NCBI RefSeq assembly: GCF_023273875.1
Contig: NZ_CP096882.1
Location: 434,001 to 498,000, forward strand
Source of the DNA: Pseudarthrobacter sp. SSS035
GTDB lineage: Bacteria; Actinomycetota; Actinomycetes; Actinomycetales; Micrococcaceae
Length of the DNA stretch: 64,000 nucleotides
Reading direction: 5' to 3'
The notes under the pieces were generated by a model. It was given only the letters and a program-made list of their open reading frames with translations. It was not told where the DNA came from and made no database searches. Every line of letters starts with the position of its first letter. The stretch's first letter is position 1. A program made the position numbers and the translations under genes. Positions 41,296 to 48,153 of this stretch are shown here, piece by piece.

Positions 41296-42879
41296 ATGAG
41301 CCACGATCTGACAACGACAGCGGGAAAGATCGCCGATTTCCGCGACCGCCAGGCCCGTGCAGAACAACCCTCCGGCCCCGAAGCCATCGAGAAGCAGCAC
41401 GCCCGCGGCAAGAACACCGCCCGCGAGCGCGTGGAACTCCTGCTGGACGAAGGCTCGTTTGTGGAGCTTGACGCACTGGCCGTGCACCGCTCCACCGCCT
41501 TCGGTATGGAAACGAAGAAGCCGCTCGGCGACGGGCTGGTCTCCGGCTACGGCACCGTGGACGGGCGTCCCGTTGCCGTCTACAGCCAGGACTTCTCGGT
41601 CTACGGCGGATCGTTGAGCCAGGTCAACGGCGAGAAGATCGTCAAGGTCCAGGAATTCGCCCTGCGCAACGGCTGCCCCGTAGTGGGCATCCTCGACGGC
41701 GGCGGTGCCCGCATCCAGGAAGGTGTGGCCTCCCTGGCCATGTTTGCCGACATCTTCCGCAATAACGTCCACGCTTCCGGCGTCGTCCCGCAGATCTCTC
41801 TCATCATGGGACCGTCCGCCGGCGGCGCGGCCTACTCCCCCGCCCTCACGGACTACGTGGTGATGGTGGACAAGACCTCGCACATGTTCATCACGGGACC
41901 GGACGTCATCAAGACCGTCACGGGCGAAGACGTCGACATGGAAACCCTCGGCGGCGCCCGCCAGCACAATGCCAACACGGGCACCTCCACGTACCTGGCC
42001 TCCGACGAAGCGGACGCCATCGAGTTCGTCCGCGAGCTGCTGGACTTCCTGCCGTCCAACAACCTCTCCGAAGCCCCGGTGCTGGAGCACCAGCAGGAGC
42101 TGGAGGTCAACGATGACGACCTCGCCCTGGACACGCTCGTCCCCGACTCTGCCAACCAGCCGTACGACATGCGTACCGTCATCGAGCAGATAGTTGACGA
42201 CGCACACTTCCTGGAGATGCAGTCCCTCTACGCCCCCAACGTCATCATCGGCTACGGCCGGGTGGAGGGCCACACCGTGGGCATCGTGGCCAACCAGCCG
42301 CTGCAGTTCGCCGGCACGCTGGACATTGCAGCCTCGGAGAAGGCCGCCCGCTTCGTCCGGAACTGCGACGCGTTCAACGTCCCCATCATCACCTTGGTGG
42401 ACGTCCCCGGCTTCCTGCCCGGCAAGGACCAGGAGTTCCAGGGCATCATCCGCCGCGGCGCCAAGCTGCTGTACGCCTACGCCGAAGCTACCGTCCCCAA
42501 GCTGACGGTCATCACGCGCAAGGCCTACGGCGGCGCGTACATCGTGATGGGCTCCAAGAAGCTCGGCGCGGACCTGAACCTGGCGTGGCCCACGGCGCAG
42601 ATCGGCGTGATGGGTGCCCAGGGCGCCGTCAACATCCTGTACCGCCGCGACCTGGCCGCCGTTGCCGAGGCCGGCGGGGACGTTGAGGCCCGGCGCGCCG
42701 AGGTCATCCGCCAGTACGAAGAAGAGTTGCTGAACCCCTACCAGTCCGCCCAGCTGGGCTACGTGGACGCGGTCATCGCACCGTCCGATACCCGGGGCCA
42801 GATCATCAGGGGCCTCCGTGCCCTCCGCGACAAGCGGGCGAGCCTGCCCACCAAGAAGCACGGGAACATCCCGCTGTGA
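41296..42879 (+). CDS. accD5: Acyl-CoA carboxylase carboxyltransferase (beta) subunit
   Basis: 527 residues, the usual length. It transfers carboxyl from carboxybiotin to acetyl- or propionyl-CoA, giving malonyl- or methylmalonyl-CoA for lipid synthesis. The N-lobe crotonase-fold motifs include GGGARIQEGVASL and GPSAGGAAYSPAL; the C-lobe has VDVPGFLPGKDQE, RKAYGGAYIVMGS and AVNILYRRD. The ATG 41296 is seven bases after GGAG; a TTG one codon upstream is possible. It overlaps the epsilon gene by four bases. The birA / accD5 / accE5 / maf / accA3 synteny with mycobacteria supports the AccD5 name. Whether it prefers acetyl- or propionyl-CoA cannot be read here. Confidence 0.94.
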   Translation: MSHDLTTTAGKIADFRDRQARAEQPSGPEAIEKQHARGKNTARERVELLLDEGSFVELDALAVHRSTAFGMETKKPLGDGLVSGYGTVDGRPVAVYSQDFSVYGGSLSQVNGEKIVKVQEFALRNGCPVVGILDGGGARIQEGVASLAMFADIFRNNVHASGVVPQISLIMGPSAGGAAYSPALTDYVVMVDKTSHMFITGPDVIKTVTGEDVDMETLGGARQHNANTGTSTYLASDEADAIEFVRELLDFLPSNNLSEAPVLEHQQELEVNDDDLALDTLVPDSANQPYDMRTVIEQIVDDAHFLEMQSLYAPNVIIGYGRVEGHTVGIVANQPLQFAGTLDIAASEKAARFVRNCDAFNVPIITLVDVPGFLPGKDQEFQGIIRRGAKLLYAYAEATVPKLTVITRKAYGGAYIVMGSKKLGADLNLAWPTAQIGVMGAQGAVNILYRRDLAAVAEAGGDVEARRAEVIRQYEEELLNPYQSAQLGYVDAVIAPSDTRGQIIRGLRALRDKRASLPTKKHGNIPL

Positions 42880-43112
42880 TCGAGGAGAAATCGGTGGTTG
42901 AGCCTGTCGAAACCGATGCCCCAGTGCTTTCTGTAGTCAAGGGGCAACCATCGGCCGAAGAGCTTGCAGCGCTGACCGCCGTCGTGCTTTCCCTGGGCAG
43001 CGCGGACGCCGTGGCCGACGGGAAGCCCACCGCCCGCGACTGGGTGCGCCGCCAGCAGCTGCGGCTCGCCCCGACGCCGGGTCCCGGCGCCTGGAGGCGG
43101 AGCCGGGGTTAG
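42876..43112 (+). CDS. accE5: Acyl-CoA carboxylase epsilon subunit
   Basis: 78 residues. Small actinobacterial subunits of this type bridge and stimulate the alpha-beta carboxylase complex. The C-terminal signature ARDWVRRQQLRLAPTPGPGAW followed by RRSRG is typical, as is LSVVKGQPSAEELAALTAVV. It starts with GTG in the GTGA overlap with accD5. The N-terminal residues SVVEPVET are encoded by a GGTGGTTGAGCC/GTCGAAACC repeat that appears to have inserted into the coding region. Its TAG stop overlaps the -10 box of the next gene. Confidence 0.9.
   Translation: MIEEKSVVEPVETDAPVLSVVKGQPSAEELAALTAVVLSLGSADAVADGKPTARDWVRRQQLRLAPTPGPGAWRRSRG
42890..42917. repeat. REP-like repeat inside the accE5 coding sequence
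   Basis: ATCGGT at 42890-42895 and ACCGAT at 42912-42917 flank GGTTGAGCCTGTCGAA. From memory, sequences of the GGTTTCGACAGGCTCAACCACC type are dispersed many times in actinobacterial genomes. Here it lies in frame and encodes VVEPVET near the protein N-terminus. Confidence 0.55.
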
Positions 43113-43115
43113 GCT
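43110..43115 (+). promoter_or_regulatory. -10 box of the DUF885 gene, leaderless arrangement
   Basis: TAGGCT overlaps the accE5 stop codon and is six bases before the GTG at 43122. No Shine-Dalgarno sequence is visible. Confidence 0.5.
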
Positions 43116-43121
43116 CGTGGG

Positions 43122-44807
43122 GTGACTACCGAAGCCGCCCCCGCCGCCCGTCCGCACTCCGCCATCGATGCCGTGGCGGATGACTATACCGACACACTCA
43201 TCCACCTGAACCCGTCGCTTGCCACCGAGTTGGGGCTGCCGGGGCATGAGACCGAGTACCCGGATTACTCCCCCGCCGGCATCGCCGGTTTCGCAGCGGA
43301 AGCCCGCAAGGCCCTTGCTGCCCTGGAGGGCCTCGCGCCCCAGGACGACGTCGATACCGTCACCCTGGACGCCATGCGGGAACGGCTGGGCCTCCAGCTG
43401 GAAATCCACGAGTCCGGCTGGGACGTGGCGGAGCTGAACAACATCGCCTCCCCCGCACAGGACATCCGGGCCATTTTCGACCTGATGCCCACAGACACCG
43501 CTGAGCATTGGGAACACATCGCCGGCCGCGCGCTGAACGTCACAGGCGCCCTCCGCGGCTACACCGAATCACTGCGCCAGGCCCGGGACGCGGGCAAAGT
43601 CGCGGCCGAACGCCAGGTCTCCATCGTCATCGAGCAGACCACCAAATACGCCGCCGAAGACGGCTTCTTCGCCAAGCTCGCCGCAGAGGCCCGGACTGCG
43701 GACGGTCCCCTGCCGGGCGAAACGCAGGGAACGCTCGACGCCGGCGCTGCCGCTGCCCGGGGTGCCTACCGGGAGCTCGCGGAGTTCCTCCGCAGGGAAC
43801 TGCTCCCTGCCGCACCGCAGCAGGACGCCGTCGGCCGGGAACGCTACGCCCTGGCCTCACGCTCCTTCCTGGGCGCCGCCGTCGACCTTGAAGAGACCTA
43901 CGCGTGGGGAGTCCAGGAACTCGACCGGCTCATCGCCGAGCAGGAAAACGTTGCGTCCATCATCAAGCCAGGGGCCAGCATCGAGGAGGCCAAGGATGTC
44001 CTCAACAACGACCCGGCCCGCCAACTCAAGGGCACGGAGGCCCTCAAGGCATGGATGCAGGAACTCTCGGATAAAGCAGTTGCCGAGCTTGCCGGCGTGC
44101 ACTTCGAGATCCCGGACGTGATGAAGAAGCTTGAATGCCTCATCGCCCCGACCGACGAGGGCGGCATTTACTACACGGGCCCCTCGGATGACTTCAGCCG
44201 TCCCGGCCGGATGTGGTGGTCAGTTCCCGCCGGCGAGGACACTTTCACCACCTGGGCCGAGACCACCACGGTCTTCCATGAAGGCGTCCCCGGCCACCAC
44301 CTGCAGGTGGCCACCGCCACCTACCGGCGGGAACTGCTGAACAAGTGGCGGCGCAACATCTGCTGGACCTCCGGCCACGGCGAGGGCTGGGCCCTTTACG
44401 CCGAAAAGCTTATGCAGGAACTCGGCTACCTGGCCGATCCCGGCGACCACATGGGCATGCTGGACATGCAGCGGATGCGGGCGGCGCGCGTGGTGTTCGA
44501 CATCGGCGTCCATCTGGAGCTGGAGATCCCCGGACGCTGGGGCAGCGGAACATGGACCCCGGAGGCGGGCTACGACTTCCTCAAGGAAAACCTGCCCATC
44601 AGCGAAGGCCAGCTCAAGTTCGAATTCACCCGCTACCTCGGCTGGCCCGGCCAGGCCCCGTCCTACAAAGTGGGGCAGCGCCTCTGGGAACAGATCCGGG
44701 CCGACCTCGAAACCCGGCCCGGCTTCGACCTCAAGGCCTTCCACACGCGAGCGCTGAACATCGGCTCCGTAGGCCTCGATACCCTCCGCCGAGCATTGCT
44801 TTCGTAG
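43122..44807 (+). CDS. DUF885-family predicted zinc metallopeptidase
   Basis: 561 residues, full family length. The family is related to gluzincin carboxypeptidases. The zinc motif HEGVPGHHLQ begins at H386 and the third-ligand region appears in GHGEGWALYAEKLM about 30 residues later. The C-terminal GQAPSYKVGQ stretch is also conserved in the family. There is no signal peptide, so it should be cytoplasmic, perhaps an oligopeptidase. The start is GTG 43122, six bases after TAGGCT. It lies between the epsilon and alpha carboxylase genes but has no evident link to them. Substrate unknown. Confidence 0.88.
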   Translation: MTTEAAPAARPHSAIDAVADDYTDTLIHLNPSLATELGLPGHETEYPDYSPAGIAGFAAEARKALAALEGLAPQDDVDTVTLDAMRERLGLQLEIHESGWDVAELNNIASPAQDIRAIFDLMPTDTAEHWEHIAGRALNVTGALRGYTESLRQARDAGKVAAERQVSIVIEQTTKYAAEDGFFAKLAAEARTADGPLPGETQGTLDAGAAAARGAYRELAEFLRRELLPAAPQQDAVGRERYALASRSFLGAAVDLEETYAWGVQELDRLIAEQENVASIIKPGASIEEAKDVLNNDPARQLKGTEALKAWMQELSDKAVAELAGVHFEIPDVMKKLECLIAPTDEGGIYYTGPSDDFSRPGRMWWSVPAGEDTFTTWAETTTVFHEGVPGHHLQVATATYRRELLNKWRRNICWTSGHGEGWALYAEKLMQELGYLADPGDHMGMLDMQRMRAARVVFDIGVHLELEIPGRWGSGTWTPEAGYDFLKENLPISEGQLKFEFTRYLGWPGQAPSYKVGQRLWEQIRADLETRPGFDLKAFHTRALNIGSVGLDTLRRALLS

Positions 44808-44946
44808 GTCCGCCCCGGGTCGCGGCTCCGCGGCCCGGAGGGCCCACATCCTCGGCGTGCTGCTCCTTCGTCGCTCTGACGCACGCTGCCGGATGTGTCC
44901 CCTCCGGTCCCCTACGTGCTTGCCTCCAGTTTCTCTCAGCGAGTGT

Positions 44947-44989
44947 GCAGTTCGCGGCAGTGTTTTCGGAAAACATTGCCGTGAACTGC
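44947..44989. repeat. Intergenic palindromic element (type B)
   Basis: GCAGTTCGCGGCAGTGTTTT on the left and AAAACATTGCCGTGAACTGC on the right pair with two mismatches around CGG. The CAGTTCGCGGCA arm resembles the right arm of the element at 9913-9975. It may also terminate the DUF885 transcript. Confidence 0.6.
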
Positions 44990-45152
44990 CATGTCGCCGC
45001 GCGCAATGCGAGACGTTTGCCACATCCGGGCTGGGAATAACTTCACAATTGCCTTGATTGGCGCTGGATTTGCGGGGATTGTGGGCCGCCACGGCTCGGG
45101 TGGCGGCGTAACATTTCTCAACATCCTTTCGCCGTGATAAGAAACGCGGGCC

Positions 45153-45158
45153 TAGCGT
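45153..45158 (+). promoter_or_regulatory. -10 box of the symporter gene, leaderless arrangement
   Basis: TAGCGT, six bases (GTTCTG) before the GTG at 45165. Confidence 0.5.
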
Positions 45159-45164
45159 GTTCTG

Positions 45165-46628
45165 GTGAGCACTCAAACCCGCACCCCCGAATCCGCAGGA
45201 AAGACCGGCTTCCAGCTGCCCAAGTGGGCTGGCTCGTTCGGTTTCCAGATCATCGCCGCCCTCATTGTGGGCCTGGGCCTTGGCCTGCTGGCCAAGTACA
45301 CGGGCAGCACCAAGGCAGAGCCCAACGGCCTCGGCGCCACGCTGCAGACCATTGGCTCCAGCTACGTTTCGCTGCTGCAGACTGCGGTGGTTCCGCTGAT
45401 CTTCACCGCCGTGGTGAGTTCGATCTCGAACCTGCGCCAAGTCTCCAACGCCGCCAAGCTGGCCTGGAACACCCTGCTGTGGTTCGCCATCACGTCCCTG
45501 ATCGCCGTCGTGATCGGCATCGGCCTCGGCGTGCTCCTGCAGCCCGGCGCCAACACCGGCATCACCCAGGAGGCCAAGTACGCCGGCAAGTCCGGTGACT
45601 GGTGGTCCTTCCTGATCGGACTGTTCCCCAAGAACTTCCTCGGCCTCGGTGCCAGCTCCACCGTGACTGAAAGCGCCACCGCCGCCACCACAGTCAGCAC
45701 CTCCATCAGCTTCAACGTGCTCCAGATCCTGGTGATTGCCATCGCCGTCGGCGTCGCCGCCCTCAAGGTGGGCAAGGCTGCCGAGCCGTTCCTGAACCTC
45801 AACGCTTCGGCGCTGGCCGTCATCCAGAAGGTCCTCTGGTGGATCATCCGCATCGCCCCGCTGGGCACTGTGGGCCTGATCGGCAACGCCGCGGCCGTGT
45901 ACGGCTGGGACACCATCGGCGCGCTCGGCAAGTTCACGTTCGCCATCTACGTGGGCCTGGCCCTGGTGCTGTTTGTGGTTTACCCGACGCTGATCCGCTC
46001 GCACGGCCTGTCCGTGAAGCAGTACTTCTCCGGGGTCTGGCCTGCCGTGCAGCTCGCGTTTGTGTCCCGCTCCTCGATCGGAACCCTGCCGCTGACCCAG
46101 CGCGTCACCGAGCGAAGCCTAGGTGTTCCCCGCGCCTACGCTTCCTTCGCCGTACCCCTGGGCGCCACCACGAAAATGGACGGCTGCGCGGCGATCTACC
46201 CCGCGATCTCCGCCATCTTTGTGGCCCAGTTCTTCGGCGTCCAGCTGGAAGCCAGCCACTACCTGCTCATCGCCCTCGTCTCGGTCCTCGGTTCCGCCGC
46301 AACGGCCGGCACCACCGGCGCCGTGGTGATGCTCACCCTGACGCTCTCCACGCTGGGGCTGCCCCTGGCCGGCGTCGGACTCCTGCTGGCGATCGATCCC
46401 ATCCTGGACATGGGCCGCACCGCGGTCAACGTCGCGGGCCAGGCACTGGTCCCCACCATCGTGGCCAAGCGGCAGGGCATGCTCGACGAGGCGCTCTACA
46501 ACGCACCCCGCAACGGCACTCCGTTTGTGGACGACGACGCCGACTCCTCCGCTGCGGATCCTTCCGCCGTCGCCGGAGGTACTGACGCGCCGGAAGCCGG
46601 ACGCGAACTGGCCGACGCGAAGGCCTGA
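45165..46628 (+). CDS. Dicarboxylate/amino acid:cation symporter (DAACS family)
   Basis: 487 residues with about eight membrane helices and two re-entrant loops expected. These carriers import glutamate, aspartate or C4-dicarboxylates with Na+ or H+. The HP1 serine-rich loop reads FVSRSSIGTLPLT, TM7 reads GATTKMDGCAAIYPAI (NMDGT in most relatives, so KMDGC is unusual), and HP2/TM8 reads AGTTGAVVMLTLTLSTLGLP and DPILDMGRTAVNVAGQ with the substrate-binding Asp, Arg and Asn. The C-terminal tail is acidic. GTG start after a leaderless -10 box. A strong terminator follows. Substrate preference not determined. Confidence 0.9.
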   Translation: MSTQTRTPESAGKTGFQLPKWAGSFGFQIIAALIVGLGLGLLAKYTGSTKAEPNGLGATLQTIGSSYVSLLQTAVVPLIFTAVVSSISNLRQVSNAAKLAWNTLLWFAITSLIAVVIGIGLGVLLQPGANTGITQEAKYAGKSGDWWSFLIGLFPKNFLGLGASSTVTESATAATTVSTSISFNVLQILVIAIAVGVAALKVGKAAEPFLNLNASALAVIQKVLWWIIRIAPLGTVGLIGNAAAVYGWDTIGALGKFTFAIYVGLALVLFVVYPTLIRSHGLSVKQYFSGVWPAVQLAFVSRSSIGTLPLTQRVTERSLGVPRAYASFAVPLGATTKMDGCAAIYPAISAIFVAQFFGVQLEASHYLLIALVSVLGSAATAGTTGAVVMLTLTLSTLGLPLAGVGLLLAIDPILDMGRTAVNVAGQALVPTIVAKRQGMLDEALYNAPRNGTPFVDDDADSSAADPSAVAGGTDAPEAGRELADAKA

Positions 46629-46650
46629 CCCCCAGCTCGAACAGCAAACA

Positions 46651-46691
46651 GGAGAAGTCCCCGGGAAGTGCTCCCGGGGACTTCTCCTTTT
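46651..46691. terminator. Strong bidirectional hairpin terminator
   Basis: GGAGAAGTCCCCGGGA (46651-46666) and TCCCGGGGACTTCTCC (46672-46687) form a perfect 16-bp stem with loop AGTGC, followed by TTTT on the plus strand. It lies between convergent genes and can serve both. Confidence 0.92.
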
Positions 46692-46723
46692 CTGTGCCGG
46701 GATTCGCTCAGCCCGGCACCTTG

Positions 46724-47302
46724 TTAGCGGCCGCCACCTCCGATGACTCCGTTCTGGACCGCCTTGGTCACGGCGTCGGCCTCGGCCTGGGTCAGCTTGC
46801 CGTCGGTGACGGCCTGGTCCAGGCGCGTTTTCAGAGCCGCGGCGCGATCTGCTTGTTCGGCGGTGCGCAGCTCTTCAAGCGCCGCCGTGACCTTGGCCTC
46901 GTCGATGCCGAGCGTCGCCGCGAGGGACTTCGCGAGTTCAGCCTGCTTCGCGGCGGGGTCCGGCCTGGTTCCTTCAGCTCCGTCGGCCGGCGGCGTGGTG
47001 GGCTTGTTGGCGTCACGGAATGCCTTCAGCGCATCCGTCACCTTGGCCTCGTCCACCCCGAGCTTGGTGGCCAGTTCCGCTGCGTCCACGCCGCGGAAGC
47101 CGCCGTGGCCGTGGCCGCCGCGCATGCCCTTCCCTTCAGCTGGGGCAGTGCCGGTGCTCCCGTCGGCGGAGGCACTCGAGCTGGCGCTGGGGGTGGGCGT
47201 CGGCGTCGTGGTTGCGGACGCCATGCCGGCGACGCCGATCCCGGCGCCAAGGGCCAGCGCGGTGGCCGTGAGGCCAAGGGCAATTCTCTTTGTGCGTACC
47301 AT
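46724..47302 (-). CDS. Exported protein with two LGxDEAKV repeats
   Basis: 192 residues, function unknown. A signal peptide covers about 1-30 (ALGLTATALALGAGIGVAGMASA). A Ser/Thr/Pro spacer and a Gly/His-rich stretch (GMRGGHGHGGFRG, about 58-70) follow. Two related helical repeats come next: AELATKLGVDEAKVTDAL (about 75-92) and AATLGIDEAKVTAAL (about 127-141), then LDQAVTDGKLTQAEADAV, a helix pair common in actinobacterial exported proteins. AGGAGA lies upstream of the ATG. It is divergent from the TetR gene, so it could belong to the same control region. It converges on the symporter gene. Confidence 0.75.
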   Translation of the reverse strand: MVRTKRIALGLTATALALGAGIGVAGMASATTTPTPTPSASSSASADGSTGTAPAEGKGMRGGHGHGGFRGVDAAELATKLGVDEAKVTDALKAFRDANKPTTPPADGAEGTRPDPAAKQAELAKSLAATLGIDEAKVTAALEELRTAEQADRAAALKTRLDQAVTDGKLTQAEADAVTKAVQNGVIGGGGR

Positions 47303-47434
47303 TCTTGTCTCCTGGATCTACCGTCCGGTGACGGCTGGTAAAGATGTCCCAGACGGGACTCTTCCAGTCTTCGGCGGCAGGTTCAGGCTCAGCTGTCGGG
47401 AACCTTTCATCTTCCTGTGAATCAACTTGCGCGG

Positions 47435-47450
47435 CGTGCAAACTTGCACG
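47435..47450. promoter_or_regulatory. 16-bp palindrome, probable operator of the TetR-MMPL operon
   Basis: CGTGCAA-AC-TTGCACG is a perfect palindrome that ends exactly where the TAGTGT -10 box begins, so binding would block polymerase. Autorepression by the TetR protein encoded 13 bp downstream is the natural reading. Confidence 0.65.
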
Positions 47451-47456
47451 TAGTGT
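47451..47456 (+). promoter_or_regulatory. -10 box of the TetR gene, leaderless arrangement
   Basis: TAGTGT, six bases (AATTTC) before the ATG at 47463. Confidence 0.55.
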
Positions 47457-47462
47457 AATTTC

Positions 47463-48152
47463 ATGCCCGAACTTCTCTCGCGCCGTGAGCTGAACAAAGC
47501 CGCCACCCGCCAGGCCATCACCGATGCCGCTTTGACCCTGCTGCGCGCCCGGGGACCCGGGAATTTCACGGTAGAAGACATCGCTGAATCTGCCGGGATC
47601 TCGCGCCGCACCTTCTTCAATTACTTCAGCAGCACCGAGGCCGCGCTGGCCTCCATGACGCATGGGTTCCTGGACAACGCCCTTCAGCAGTTCCGGCAGC
47701 GGCCCGCCGACGAGCCCATCCTCGAATCGGCCCGCGCTGCCCTGATGCAGCTGGCCGACCCCATGACGGTGGCGCCCCTGGCTGAACTCTTCACCCTCAC
47801 CCAGGACAACGCGGTCCTGTCCCGGTCCGAACTTGAGGCGTGGGACCACTGCACCGAAGAGATCATCACCGCGGCCCGGGAGCGCTTCGCCGGAACCCCG
47901 GGCGCCGTCGTCGACGAACTGTACCTGCGCGCCCTCGCAGGCTCCGTCATCTCCTGCGGGAAGGCGGCCATGGACGTGTGGTTCGCCCGATGCGGCGCCG
48001 ATCTCTCCCCCGCATCACTCGCTGTCCTGCGGCAACTGCTCATTGACGCCATAGGCCACCTCGGCTCCGGCTTCGGCAGCCCCGTTCCGGCAGCCAGCCC
48101 CTCCGCGACGTCCACAACCGCCAGTACCCACTTCAACAAAGAACGGCTCTGA
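47463..48152 (+). CDS. TetR-family transcriptional repressor
   Basis: 229 residues. The N-terminal DNA-binding domain (about 8-55) has ATRQAITDAALTLL, VEDIAESAGISRRTFFNYF, the classic TetR helix-turn-helix with the FNYF ending. The remainder is a helical ligand-binding domain, with a Ser/Thr/Ala-rich tail of about 25 residues. It is directly followed, after one base, by an MMPL exporter gene, so it most likely represses its own operon and is relieved by a compound the pump exports. The 16-bp palindrome at 47435-47450 is the expected operator. The ligand is unknown. Confidence 0.92.
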   Translation: MPELLSRRELNKAATRQAITDAALTLLRARGPGNFTVEDIAESAGISRRTFFNYFSSTEAALASMTHGFLDNALQQFRQRPADEPILESARAALMQLADPMTVAPLAELFTLTQDNAVLSRSELEAWDHCTEEIITAARERFAGTPGAVVDELYLRALAGSVISCGKAAMDVWFARCGADLSPASLAVLRQLLIDAIGHLGSGFGSPVPAASPSATSTTASTHFNKERL

Positions 48153-48153
48153 C

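Larger units (their letters stand above)
44808..45164. other. 357-bp intergenic region with a palindrome and no gene
   Basis: No credible coding region is seen. The first 130 bases (GC-rich, containing ATCCTCGGCGTGCTGCTCC and CCGGATGTGTCCCCTCCGG) look like a non-coding, possibly repeated block. A long palindrome occupies 44947-44989. Positions 45020-45130 are AT-richer. The leaderless promoter of the symporter gene ends the region. Confidence 0.5.

Noticed and set aside
41275..42861. 528-residue open frame antisense to accD5
   Set aside because: Mirror of the carboxyltransferase gene, no domain similarity. The same applies to frames antisense to accA3, nasC, nasB and the DUF885 gene.
42880..43121. 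Insertion sequence at the accE5 repeat
   Set aside because: There is no transposase, no target-site duplication and only a 28-base repeat, so a REP-like element fits better.
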